Shown here: positions 1 through 11,061 of the stretch, piece after piece
Position numbering within the stretch: position 1 is the stretch's first letter
Layout: each line of letters starts with the position of its first letter
DNA from: Reticulitermes lucifugus
Taxonomy: Eukaryota > Arthropoda > Insecta > Blattodea > Rhinotermitidae
DNA length: 64,000 nt
NCBI GenBank assembly: GCA_026260175.1
Contig: JAKCWW010000065.1
Coordinates: 63,701 to 127,700 of the forward strand
Direction: 5' to 3'
The notes under the pieces: model-generated
Told to the model about the DNA's origin: nothing
Databases searched by the model: none
What the model saw: only the letters and a program-made list of their open reading frames with translations
Translations under genes and position numbers: made by a program

Positions 1-1640
1 CATTTCAGATTTCCACTCTTCTTTGCCTTTGTGCACGCTAGACGACATAGATGCATGCTAGTGTGCCTGTAGAGACAAAGTGAGCTGTATTGTTCCACTG
101 GTACAGCATTAGCGTCATCCCTTTCTCTACAAGGGAGGATGTTTGGAGTCTTCCTGTGCCCAACCAAAGGAAATGTTGTGTGTGTGAACTGTAGTTGTGT
201 ACAGTTCGGGAGGTCACCTTTAAAATGGCAGAGGAATCAATCAGTCTTTCTCTTGGCTCACAGTAACGGCTCTGATTGGGACTTCGTATTGGAAGGGGGC
301 TGCTGCAGACTCCATAGAGAGTCGAGAGGAATGATAGAAGAAGTCTCTTTCAATCATCTGAGTGGAAGAATGTGTTGGGAAACTTTAACTGTTTCATTAC
401 AGAAAACAATGCTTTGAAGAGAGAAAATCCCCAAATTCTGAAACCTTGTAGATTTCGCATTGAGATAAATTGAGTAAATGGAATTTTGTTGGTTAAAATA
501 AGATATCGATATCAGATGAAACTCTCTGCTCTAATTCAATGAAATATTAAGAAACCCCTAATTGACCCTACCCAATATGTAAGGGATTAAAGTTTTGAGA
601 ATAGTTAAAGACATATAAATTTTTAAATAATTTGTTGTGGTTTGTTCGGCCCATAACCATTTTGGAGCAAGTGATAGGAAGATTCTAGTTGTTGTCAATT
701 TTTTCATAGACGGGAATTCGATGTTTAAGCTTATATTTATAAGAGTGATTTTCTTGAGTGTGTCTGGTTCTGACCGAGACTAAATCTTTACAGCTGGACA
801 GTCGGATTGATAATTACATATCCAAAAATTTATTAGATGTTGAATGTATATTGGGCCCAGCTTTAAGAAGTAAACTTGACCTGATTGATAAAATTATGGT
901 TTCAAACATAGTACCTGAGAAAGATAAGTTAACTACTGCGTTTTCCTTTGCAGTGTCTCTTAATTTAAAATACTGTGTTTCCCTTTACTCAGGAAAGAGC
1001 AAGTGGAGAATTAATTTATTGTAGTTTAACCATGGACGAATTAAAGGGAACCGTAAATGAAAGGAGAACAGTAATTTTAAGAACGATATCACGATGTTTC
1101 ATCTGTCAGAGATAACAAATTGCAGAGACTGAGTTTTTAACTAAACAGAAGGCGGTGGATATTTAATGAGAGAGATTTACGAAAGCTTTGCCTAAAGTTA
1201 ATGTGCAGCTGCTCATAACGTGCTAAAAATAAATGACCTATGTGATTCATAAAATAAAAAATATCTGGACTATATAGAAAATGGAATACAGCACTTAAAG
1301 TAGACCACTAAATAAAACAAAAAAAAATTTTAACGACAACGAAAATAACATAATTTGTAATTTTCTATGCAACACTGCTATTTGATCTCAGACTAGAAGA
1401 TGCCAGAGTGTTAAAATTTGCCGATTGCCTAATAGAAGGAAACATGTGCAAGGAAGCGCTATTTTCTACAACTTAACGGACAAAGTTACATACAATTTTC
1501 GTTTAACAACTATACAATATTTGTGAGAGATAAAACGAAGCCTAGTCACCATATGTTGCGGACTGGACAACCTGGGGTTAAAATCCTGACAGAGAAAGAA
1601 ATTTTTCTTTTCTTCGAAAATTACAGTCCGGCCCCGGGGC
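1..1640. other. Unrecognised sequence
   Basis: No recognisable gene or repeat. Two short open frames occur: 139-417 (92 codons, plus) and 758-1024 (88 codons, plus, opening with GTG rather than ATG). The second encodes a charged peptide beginning after the cystein-poor stretch SLQLDSRIDNYISKNLLD; I do not recognise a family for it. It follows a CTTTACAG that could be a splice acceptor, but no partner exon is visible. I would not call it a gene on this evidence. Confidence 0.4.
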
Positions 1641-1850
1641 CACTTTCAGTCTTATAGTCTATGGGTGCTGGGGCTTCCTTCCTCTGTGGTAAAGTGGCTG
1701 GTGAGTGAGGCTAACCACGCATATATGTCTAATGCGAAGGTTAACAATGATTGGAACAATACCTCCACCTTTTCTGTATGCCTTCACGGCATGTGCAGTG
1801 ACAAATTTACCTTTACCTGTTACTAATACTTGCGAATACTTCAAGCACAG
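1640..1850 (-). repeat. Possible dispersed-repeat remnant
   Basis: The minus strand reads as a 61-codon frame with AHAVKAYRKGGGIVPIIVNL followed by QPLYHRG. This peptide pattern resembles chance translations of a repeat that recurs in insect genomes (a recollection, not a search). It has no start signal or domain that suggests a real protein. A genome-wide copy count would settle it. Confidence 0.3.
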
Positions 1851-1854
1851 TTCG

Positions 1855-2495
1855 ATCTAAGTGTTACAGACATTACTTGAAGTACATTAAAAGGAATATC
1901 ATTATACAGAGGCTGGAGGTATAAACATGAATTCCAGCCTCACTGTTTAAAAATTAATCTCTGGCTAAAACAGTTTTTGTATCAAGTTTATCTTATGTCA
2001 GATTAATGTCTAATCACTGTCTCTTAAAATGTATTAATAGAAAATATGTAATTATTTTACACAACCGCTTAAACAAACTTATTTACTGAGAGAAATCTAA
2101 ATAGCCTTACCTACTAAAAATATACTTTAATTTGATATTTTAGATATAATTTAATATGCATGGAACATAAACGACGCAACAAGAAGTAAAGCAGTTTTAT
2201 TTTTATAGCCCCATGATATTTAATGCTGTTATTTTGGTAAGAATTTTATATTAATTAACATATACGAAAAAATTACTATACGAGATATTATAGGTTAAAA
2301 AGTGAGTTGTATTGTTGTAACTTATATTACCTCTATAATATTCTGTGCCAAATTCACCTATCGCCATTGTTGAAAAATGTCCTGTTCGGGCTGAAGTGAA
2401 GATAAAATATGTAAGTGCGGTCAAATTTACTACTGTCCTTATTTATGTAAGGCTGTTTAGGCACCGCAGAACTTAGCGAAGTTTTACCTTATATT
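1855..2495. other. AT-rich unrecognised sequence
   Basis: Nothing identified. The sequence is AT-rich with only short open frames. Confidence 0.4.
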
Positions 2496-2499
2496 TTTC

Positions 2500-2798
2500 T
2501 TTTCCCCAATGGCTCGATAGCCCCTTGGGGGCCTAGGCCGCCTCATTTTTCGAAGCTTCACGATCACACACTTTTCAGACACACCACACTCGGTAGGACT
2601 CCTCTGGACGAGGGACCNNNNNNNNNNNNNNNNNNNNNNNNNNNNNNNNNNNNNNNNNNNNNNNNNNAGCTCGTCGCAGAGACCTCTACCTGACAACACA
2701 CAACACTCACAAAAGACAGACATCCATGCCGTAGGCGGGTTTCGAACCCACAATCCCAGTAAGCGAGCGGCCGTATACTCACGCCTTAGACCTGGCAG
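2500..2798 (-). mobile_element. SINE-A copy, tRNA-derived, contains assembly gap
   Basis: Read on the minus strand this is a nearly complete member of the commonest SINE here (SINE-A). The head is tRNA-like, with a Leu/Ser-type box A region (GGTCTAAGGCG-like) and a box B (GGGTTCGAAACC). The body follows (TGTGTTGTCAGGTAGAGG, then GGAGTCCTACCGAGTGTGG) and the tail ends in GGCCTAGGCCCC...CCATTGGGG. A 50-base N run at 2618-2667 interrupts the body. Intact copies have only about 15-20 bases there, so the gap size looks nominal. No TSD was obvious. SINEs of this type are transcribed by RNA polymerase III and mobilised by LINE enzymes (known for the class). Confidence 0.85.
2618..2667. other. Assembly gap (50 N)
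   Basis: Run of N inside the SINE-A copy. Confidence 0.99.
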
Positions 2799-2799
2799 G

Positions 2800-3640
2800 T
2801 GTAAACATATTTACTGTTGGGAAATGTATAGTTAACGTTCGAAGATTCTTATCATGCAGCTAGGCGTGGGTTGCTATGGGGAATACCTTATGTTTGAAGC
2901 TCCAGTAACACAAAATATGAGATGTTTTTTAATTACCTGCTTGTGGGAATAATTTGGCACTAATTGTCTGAAGGATTTACGTCACTTCGTAAAGGATATT
3001 TTATACATATAAGTACTTTGTAATAATTCCAAAAAAACGCAGTGTAACATTCATCCGTGGAAGAGAAAAGAAGAACAAGAAAGGAAAAAAGAGCGGCAAT
3101 AGAGAATAGAATAAGCATACGTAAATGTTTTATTTGAAATAATTGGCTCATACCTTTCGATCCCATGCAAAAAACGCTTCCAATACTGATGTTAAAACAT
3201 TTGCTTATCGCTGAGCTCAACGGAATCAGAAAAGCAAATTACTGGCTGCAAAATCTCATAGATGCCTCTCTCAATTTAGTCCTACATCACATTTGTAATA
3301 CAGGACTTCACTGTATAATTGAACGATTTGAAGGTTGGTGTTCATCTGAATTACGGTATATAAAAGACTTCAGTTCCTACCTCACAGAGAACAAAATGCA
3401 TATGCATTATAAAGACCAACCGGCTTAGGGTAATAATCAGCATTTATTGTGATAGTTATACAAATCATTAAAATCGTGTGCATTGCAAAACGCAACAGCG
3501 CATAAGTACAGCTTTCTAATAGGGTCACAGAAAGTAACGCAGCTTATTTGTCTACGGTAAAGCAACTCAGCAAGTTTACTTTTCTTTATTATTTTATTTA
3601 TTTTATTCCGTTTATCATTATTTATTATTGTTAATTGTTA
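2800..3640. other. Unrecognised sequence
   Basis: Nothing identified. It includes open frames of 86 and 87 codons on opposite strands (2960-3220 and 3165-3428) with no recognisable domain. Confidence 0.4.
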
Positions 3641-3654
3641 CAGTATTATTGAAA

Positions 3655-3840
3655 ATGTCGACAACCCAAGAGAAGACTTGGCGTGTGGTGTCGTTTGATG
3701 AGAACAGACAACACCTTCAGACTCAACGCAGTTCTCGAGCGAAATACCGTAGGACACAAAACAGACGATGGATGGATGAGTGGCATAAGTATTTCAAGAA
3801 GACTGGAAGCGTCCTTCGGCAGACAGGAACCTGGCGTGGG
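3655..3840 (+). pseudogene. Transposase N-terminal HTH fragment
   Basis: The plus strand reads from ATG at 3655 as MSTTQEKTWRVVSFDENRQH and continues to WHKYFKKTGSVLRQTGTWRG before a stop. The W-x-x-x-F-K-x-T-G-S-V-x-R-x-x-G pattern is typical of the N-terminal helix-turn-helix (DUF4817-like) of a Tc1/mariner-superfamily transposase family common in arthropods. This domain normally binds the element ends. Only the N-terminal third is present. The sequence stops matching at about 3840, where a catalytic-domain fragment starts on the opposite strand. Family assignment comes from motif recognition, not a search. Confidence 0.6.
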
Positions 3841-3974
3841 ATTACAAGATGAGGTTTTCCAGAACCCCAGATCCTAATGCTGTAGCGACTGGCTGTGTCT
3901 GAGAAGTGGACGGTAGCCTCATCAGAACATATTGCAAGTTTCAGAAATCCATTGTCTTTATGCAGTATTTCCAA
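3838..3974 (-). pseudogene. Transposase catalytic-domain fragment, inverted
   Basis: The minus strand from 3974 downwards reads NGFLKLAICSDEATVHFSDT and continues to RYSIRIWGSGKPH. The SDEAT motif carries the first catalytic aspartate of the DDE/D triad in the same transposase family as the adjacent fragments, and R-I-W-G-S-x-x-P-H is its usual follow-on. The second and third catalytic residues are absent. The fragment abuts the plus-strand N-terminal fragment at about 3838-3840. It may belong with the minus-strand N-terminal fragment at 4222-4570, with the intervening part decayed. Confidence 0.6.
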
Positions 3975-4221
3975 AGGGAGTTTAGTGACTTGGCTAATAA
4001 TACTGGGGAGAAAAATTGACCATTGTTATTAGGAACTTTAATTTACGAAGGATTCAAGTTAGAAAGATGGGGAAGATTTGTTTAAACCAGTCCTTAATAT
4101 ACATACACCCCTTTCCCAAAATCTCATCCAAATGTTTTATTTGCCCCTCTTCAACTCAGTAGCAAAAACATATTGTTAGGTAGAACAAATATTGGAGAGG
4201 CATCACCCCCTTGCCCGCCCC

Positions 4222-4570
4222 CCCCCTCAAGTTACGCTTATGTGTAGCACCTTGTGCACTGTAGGGCGCTGTATGTGCATTTCTAGGCTACACCTACGAA
4301 TAGCCTCTGAGGATTATGCACAAATGGTCCTCGGATCACTTTCACATCTTCAGCACTTCTGCTTGCACAGCCGTATCCTCTCTGACGAAGAGCATATCAA
4401 CTCTCCATGAACTTCTGAACCCACTCACCCATCGATAGTCTATTTCGTGGTGTCCTTCATTGTTTCACTCGAAAATTGCGTGGTGTCTGGAGGTCTGATG
4501 TGTTCTCAATGAATCATGCCACAAAATCAGCCCTCTGCTGTGGTGTCAACATTTTCAGTTTTGTTGCCAT
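4222..4570 (-). pseudogene. Second transposase N-terminal fragment
   Basis: The minus strand from about 4568 reads ATKLKMLTPQQRADFVA, stop, FIENTSDLQTPRNFRVKQ, stop, then WVQKFMESW...RQRGYG and SAEDVKVIRGPFVHNPQRLF. After a frameshift comes LEMHIQRPTVHKVLH. This order (PQQ start, W-x-x-x-F, S-A-E-D-V, R-x-T-V-H-K-V-L-H) matches the N-terminal DNA-binding half of the DUF4817-type transposase family. At least two stops and one frameshift disable it. It lies in the right orientation to be the 5' part of the catalytic fragment at 3838-3974. Confidence 0.6.
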
Positions 4571-6660
4571 AAATAAAAGTAATAAATAGTAACAAATAAA
4601 ATATAATAATAAATCATATTAAATGAAAATAAACTTCCTAAGTTTACGCAGAAAACCTGTTACTTTATATTGCCCCATTCCGAAAATTTCCATATCAAAA
4701 TTTTTAAAGGTTTTGTATGAACACTATATATACATAGTTACCATTGAGCTTTAAAATATTAAATAGTACAAAAATCCAACAGAAAAGCGTAGAGGTGTCG
4801 TGATTTTTATTCTTACGTGGCCCGTTACATATGTGTTTCCGTTGAAGCAGAAAAGGGAATGTTATATTTAGTACCTTCAAATATAGGCCTATATATACAC
4901 AACATAAAGCTAAACATTGGATTGCTTCTTTTAGGCTCATAAAAGAAATTCCCGTACTCAGCGAAAGAAAAATGAAATATGTAATAAAATTCGTTAGAAA
5001 CAGCAGTCCTATTTTGCCATACAGACAAGTACGGAAATAAGAGACAGTGGTATAATTACAACTGAATTCATTGTATAATAAATGACATGTCATTAAAATA
5101 ATTATTCCCTTATGTAAACGTTCCTAATGACGAGTAGTATTTATAAAATACTAACTTAAGGAAAAATTTAAAGTATTTTTTAATCGTGAACGTATAATGA
5201 TATACAGAGAACTGATGGGCCTACAGGGGCCCTTGTTAAGAGTAAAGATGGATTCGGTAAATGAAGAACCGCTACATTAATACGCATTCTTTAAACTTAA
5301 TAAATCGCTGTTTAAAGTAACCAGAACCTCAACATTCTGATTTCGAACAAATGCAAAACAGATCCATTAGGCCGCAGTAAACTAAGCCGCTACCCATGAA
5401 GTCGTCCCAAGCCCTGCTTAATTCACAACACGTAATTGATCAAGGCTTAAACTCAGTTTGTTTTAACCTTGTAAAATGTAAAATGTTTTTTCATACTAAT
5501 TGCAAATTGACCTAATTTCGAAGAGTGTTACAGGTGTTCAAAAATGATTCCTGTGCTTATAATCAATTATATTCCTGTAATCAGCCGTATTAATTAACGG
5601 TGGAAAAGAAAACTAAATAGGCACGCGGTAGGTCTGTTCAAGTTCACTGTTTAATACGCGCGCAGGTTCACAGATTAATTACAGTGCAAGCAGAACGCAA
5701 GAGGGTTGAAAGTTGTCAATATTTGGAAGCGGAAATCGAAATATAATAATGCAGGTAACAGAATTTCACTTCCAATTTGTTAATATAGTAAAAATAAAAT
5801 AGTATGACCAGCTCCATTTTGTAGATTCTTTCGGATGCACATTCTGTCAAATATTTTTCGCATTTCATCGAAGTTAAATTTAATTACCGTGTTACAGGAG
5901 CTCAGATTTCGTACCTAAAGCAAATAATTACAGTTCATACCCGATATTCTATTCTTTTAAGTTGTATTTTAATATTGCCCTCCTATCTAAGTTTGGTTTT
6001 CCGAAAACCTTTCTCCAGGTTGTTGGATAAAAATGCGGCACTTATTTCTCTTATGTATCATCCATGCTACATGCCCGGATCATCTCCAATCCTCGGTTTT
6101 ATAATCATAATAATGCTTTGCAAAGAGTATAAATTATGAAAATTCTCAATACGTACTTTTATCCAGCTTAATTTATAAATGTTCTCCTCAGAAACTGGTT
6201 CTCAAACGCAGTCTATAAACTTCCATTAATTTTAAGGCCCAGGCTGCACGTAGGTATAGGGATATTAGCTACAATGGTATACTGCGTAACTGTCGACATA
6301 AAATATGTGGACTGGTAATTAAAAATTGATCTAATGTAAAGCCGATTGAAGAAATCATACTTCATTTTCTTCTGAGGTTAAGTTAAAACTGCAAGCGAGA
6401 GTATTTAACATATTAATGTTTTGGATCATTACTTACGCGTACTTGAATTTGAAAATGCAAGTCTACTGGAATATGATACCGTTCAGACTTGTAAATAGAT
6501 GTCTAAGTTTCGGATGAACATGATGCCCCTATTGTCAAGGCCTAGATTCCAACCTCTACCCTTAGCATGGTCCGTTACTGACTCAAAAGTTCTCTCTTTA
6601 TCAGCCATACCATTTCTGTAATACTCGTAAGCCCATTACAAGATTTAAAAACTCGTCCTG
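4570..6660. other. AT-rich unrecognised sequence
   Basis: No gene or repeat recognised. The 129-codon minus frame at 4704-5093 is rich in Phe, Tyr, Asn and Ile as expected for AT-rich random sequence, and shows no domain. Confidence 0.4.
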
Positions 6661-6790
6661 ACCTGCTACATCCTGAAGATGAAGGCATCGAGCTCCTCCA
6701 AAACGTCGGTAATAATTTAAGAATCATCAAGACATTAGTGGCAGAAGGCATCACTCTTCATCAACACCGCTGAGAAAATCTCCAATTTCG
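6640..6790 (+). repeat. Dispersed repeat with hairpin motif, copy 1
   Basis: Contains CTGAAGATGAAGGC at 6673, a paired segment ending CCTCC, then AAAACGTCGGTAATAATTTA and CATCACTCTTCATCAACACC. The same order recurs at 7045-7180. It is a decayed member of the CTGAnGA-hairpin-GAAAC-GUC motif group described under findings. Confidence 0.5.
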
Positions 6791-7044
6791 CTTATTTTCT
6801 TTCGATGGTTGCTTGGTATTTTCTTTCAGTGAATAGTTCAGTTAAAGCTGCGGTCATGTAGATGGAGTAAAATAAGAAGATGTCTTCGACGAGTGATTTG
6901 GAAATAAATATTGAAAAATCTTATAGTCTACTTGGGCATTACGTAAGGTCGATTGGTACAGATTTGCAACTTTTGAAAGGATCCTAGGAATTTTCTCGTC
7001 AGGGTCAAGTAGTCCAAGAAAAGTAGTTACTTTTCTTGAAATAC

Positions 7045-7190
7045 TTGCCGCTTGACACTGAAGATGGAGGCACTACAGTCCTTCAAAATATCGGTAAGTG
7101 TTTATCTGTCGACACAGCCTAACATCCCAGAAGACTTGTTCGCAGCATCACCGCAGTCAGAACTTCAAAACTCACAAGTATACTGAAAAA
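7045..7190 (+). repeat. Dispersed repeat with hairpin motif, copy 2
   Basis: Contains CTGAAGATGGAGGC at 7058, CCTTCAAAATATCGGTAAG and then CAACATCCCAGAAGAC... CAGCATCACCGCAGTC-like sequence, parallel to the copy at 6640-6790. The two copies lie about 385 bp apart in the same orientation. Confidence 0.5.
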
Positions 7191-7199
7191 ACTAGACAG

Positions 7200-9484
7200 A
7201 ACAAAAAAAAATCGCACACAACGTCAGCCAGAGGATCTGAAGAGGGGCCTGTCAAATACACAGCAGAATTTTTGCGTCTGCTGTGGGAGATAGCAGGCAG
7301 AGCCCCCTTTGAAGTGGGTACTTGAAATAACGGGAAGATTGAGGAAATCATTACGGTTCATATTTTAAAAAGATGCTGATAGAGGTAGATTGAATTGGTT
7401 CAGGACTGTGTTTTGGGCGAGATTCTTTATTCGCGTTGCTGAAAAATCGAGCTGAACCTTACGGGACACAGTGAGTTTAGTCAGTGCGGCAATTAAGAGA
7501 ACTTGTTTTATGGTCTACCCGCTCGTATAGGGCCATTAATTTATCTGACAATTGTCGCTAGTCACTTCCCATAGGCTCGCTCATTTAGAAAACCAAGTTT
7601 AACTTCGATGTGCAAATAACAACGTGGTGGCTACATTTGAAGCGCATCTGTACGCCGAAGAAGAATATTCCCAGCATCTCCTTTAAATATGGTGAGTTAT
7701 AACATATTATTAATTCAAACACACTGACCTATAAAGCGTGGATCCCAGCTCACGGTAAAATGGAATAGCCGCGAGTGCTGCGCAGCCTGCCGTCACACGA
7801 AGCGGTTTCAGTGAAGAGTGAATGAGATTTGTCAATTAAAGTCCCTATCTCTCCCGAAAACCATGTTGCTCTAACTCCCGCTATTTTATGTTACTTGTGC
7901 GGTAAGGTATTCATCATTGAATTTACTATGCTTGAATGCCATCTGTATAGATCTACACGAAACAAAGAAGGTAAGAAGTATTAGGAGAAGGTAAGCGGGG
8001 AAATACAGCATTCTTTCTGCCATGTCACACTGGGTAGTTTGATAAATATTTCCCGAATTTGTAGAGGACACTGTTGCGTCAATCATTAGAGCACATCTTT
8101 ATTCATGTCTCCTGATGACCGTATGTCTAAAAGCAAATTCCTGTGAAACGTCAGTGTGCATCTTTCAGACGTCGCATCTCACACGGAAATAGTCTTTATA
8201 GTCACCGCCGTAATAACTTCGAATCTGATAAGTTAAAGAGAGTAACTTGACGCTGACATTTTTACTTAAGACTTCGCTTTTAAGAATTTCTCATCCTTGA
8301 ATGCGCGATGCGTGATGACTGATTCCGTGATTGCGCGATGCGGGATGGTGGTTTTTATAGATGTGTCTCTTATCTGTGCGTCATAGTGTCATTTTCTTTG
8401 CAGTGTGCGTGTATAACCGAAGGATCTTAGACAGGCTGAGTAGAAGAGGAAGACAGAAGCCATATGCGTGGGAAATGTGGGTCAGGTTCTGAGTTCATCA
8501 GTAAACTGTCGAGGTTTCGACTAACACACACCAAGGTTCCGTGATTTGTTCCATACAATATTAAATTCACGACCGAACTGGTACAGAGCAGGATGCATTC
8601 TTACTAAATAAACTAAATTTTTTAACCAAAATGTCATGAAAGGATTTATATTCCATTGCGGAAAATCACCGTTTATACCAGCAGCTCCGCGTGACACATA
8701 AAAGTCTACGGCAAGGCAAGCAGGGCGTGACACGGAATAGGGATAACGCATGCGTGATAACGTCACAGTAATGAGGCCGGGGTTTAACAAACCACGGTCT
8801 TACAGTACCCCTCAGTCAAACGTTGTACCTTCTTGGAATAACGCATCACGCTTCAAGCATCCATGGCTGCGTGATTTTTAAAAACCGAGACTTCCTCGCA
8901 AGATATCAGGGTTGCTTCTATTTTTCAGGAACTATGAAACGTAACTCCAATACCTGAATTGTGTCCCCACGTAATTTCCTGTGTCGCTCTTCCATTTTTT
9001 TTCGTGATATTCCAAGTCCCTCCAAACGAGCATCTCAGTAATATCTGAGACTATATAAAGGCTGTTGCAAATCTAACTTACAAGTAGCTTACCAATCACG
9101 CATACATCCACAGACCTCCGAACAAAAGCGTGGGGCAAAAATCAATAAACATATGTGCGCAATACCTCAATACACAAAAACAGGAGCATTGTCCTGCCAA
9201 CTTCATTTTCAAGACTGGTAGCTACGAAGTTCACTTAACTCTTGCTGACGTCAACCGTAGCCATCTCTGTCTTCGTTCTATTTAGAGTAGAGCAACGTTT
9301 AAGGATGGTCGGGTGAAGGGGAGGGTGATGCGGTTGTGTTACAATGGGTGTTGTCCGTATACGTCATGGTTATGCATTGCTTGATCTGCCTCCGGCATAA
9401 CATGACGGCTTAATGATTTATTGGTCCGCAGTTTATTCAAAGACGTTATTTCGACTTCTATCACGCATGGAGAGAATAAGAGTC
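7200..9484. other. Mostly unrecognised sequence
   Basis: No gene recognised. A CTGATGA ... GAAACGTC pair occurs at 8112-8152. A short direct repeat of TGCGCGATGCG followed by GATG occurs twice near 8303 and 8333. Confidence 0.4.
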
Positions 9485-9754
9485 TATGTTAAATTTAGTG
9501 GTCGCGCGGTCTAAGGCGTGGTTCTGCGGTCGCTCGCTTGTTGGGATTGTGGGTTAGAATCCCACCGGGTTGATGGATAGCTGTCTCTTGTGAGTGTTAT
9601 GTGTTCTCAGGTAGAGGTCTCTGCAACGGCTGATCACTCATCCAGGGGAGTCCTAACGAGTGTGGCGTATCTGAGTGTGATCGCGAAGCCTGGACAATGA
9701 GAAGGCCTAGGCCCACTAGAGCTGTCGGGCCATTGGAAAAAAATGTTAAATTTA
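9485..9754 (+). mobile_element. SINE-A copy with 12-bp TSD
   Basis: The SINE body spans about 9497-9742: box A-like GCGCGGTCTAAGGCG, a degenerate box B (GGGTTAGAATCCC, one base inserted relative to other copies), TGTCTCTTGTGAGTGTT, GTAGAGGTCTCTGC, AGTCCTAACGAGTGTGG, and the tail CCTAGGCCCACTAGAG...CCATTGG plus an A-run. The 12-bp sequence ATGTTAAATTTA occurs on both sides (9485-9496 and 9743-9754), a clear TSD. The 5' end is slightly shortened compared with the copy at 50893. Confidence 0.9.
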
Positions 9755-10078
9755 ACGGGTAAAGATGAAAGAAGGATACCATTTGTTGATTTTGGTGTAG
9801 ATTGGAACATCGTATTACAATGTACATTTAAATGTACGATTTTAAGGTGAGTACGACATTTTAATAGCCTCAGGCTTGTGCGAATAAGGCAATGAACATT
9901 CTGGTTCCACAGCGGAGACCTTTTTTCAACAGATATATAATATATATCTATAATTTTCTCAAGAAAGATTCAGCTCCATTAAGTTATTTATGGATCAAAT
10001 ATAATTTTCTTTACATGAAAATCAAATCGAAATTTATGAAATTTCTTAAAATTATTCAATATAAAAAAAATTGTGACA
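9755..10078. other. AT-rich unrecognised sequence
   Basis: Nothing identified. Confidence 0.4.
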
Positions 10079-10740
10079 TACCGTATTTTTCGGACCATAA
10101 GACACACCAAGACTTTAGAAGACAAATTAGAGAATAACTGTTTTATATCCGTTTAAAGCTCACAAGAATACAGAAAAATACAGTGTCGCATGAAGTTTGT
10201 ATTGGTCATAACCTCCACCAAAATCTTCATCACTACAGTCACACTCATTATTTAGTGACATTGTTCGAAGTTTCAGTTTTTACAACACGTCATCTTTAGT
10301 ATCATCAAGGCCACTACTGGCCCCGCGTTCCTTGAAACATTTCACATTTGTCTCGTGTTTCACTGCCCATGCTTCTTCATAAGTTCCTTTTAACACCAAA
10401 AAGCTGTCCTGGCAAAATCATCAGTGATACCGTAGCGGACCGCCCATTTCTCTTTCAAAAAATTATAATTTCTGCTGTCACAGAAATTCGGCCGTGTCTC
10501 TTGTTTCGCATCCACTTCTTCGCCTGTATATGTTCAATAGGCCATTCTGCAATATTATTAAGAAAAGAATGTTTATTCTTCGCTAACTGCTTCAAATTTT
10601 TCTCCGACTTTTCCATTCAATTAAAATATTTTCGGCTTGAGATGGGCCACACAATCCCTTTTGGGTAACCTATTAACGTAACGTTTCGCGTACTTTATCA
10701 CATTTAATTTGAAACCTACAGTACACAAAATATGCGTCTC
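10079..10740 (-). pseudogene. pogo/Tigger-like transposon, internally deleted
   Basis: The minus strand, read from about 10735, gives FKLNVIKYAKRYVNRLPKRD, then MEKSEKNLKQLAKNKHSFLN followed by NIAEWPIEHIQAKKWMRNKR and, in another frame, EKWAVRYGITDDF. This is the order of the two DNA-binding helix-turn-helix units of pogo/Tigger transposases. Next comes a C-terminal-like stretch (ALDG-like SSGLDDTKDDVL) with no DDE catalytic core between, so the catalytic domain is deleted. At the downstream end TACCGTATTTTTCGGACCAT (10079-10098, continuing AAGACACACC) resembles a terminal inverted repeat reported in many animal DNA elements; the partner end was not found. Several stops and frameshifts are present. 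Confidence 0.55.
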
Positions 10741-11061
10741 TTTAAAACACATTCCAAAAACAGTTTTATTCTCAAGAACCCAATTATCACTGTGTGCTAC
10801 TGAACAGATTGTACAAGGAAAGAGTAACCTTTGTTTCTCTCCTTCAAAGGACGAGTAATATGATAATCATCGTTACCTCTCCAGTGGAAGCGGAAATCTC
10901 AGTTGCTTTGAACGTTATACTGAAACACCTTCGGACCATAAACGCGCATGAAAATGTTATAGAGTATTTTTCAGGACAACAGTGCGTCCTTGGCTCCGGA
11001 AAATATTTATGGCGCTAAATTCAGCAGAATATTATATTGTATATACCGTGCATTGTATCAT
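10741..11061. other. Unrecognised sequence
   Basis: Nothing firm. CGGACCATAA recurs at 10933 in the same orientation as in the 10091 terminus, so it is not the expected inverted partner. Confidence 0.35.

Noticed and set aside
758-1024. Possible host exon after a CTTTACAG acceptor-like site
   Set aside because: No ATG, no partner exon and no recognised homologue; kept only as a note.
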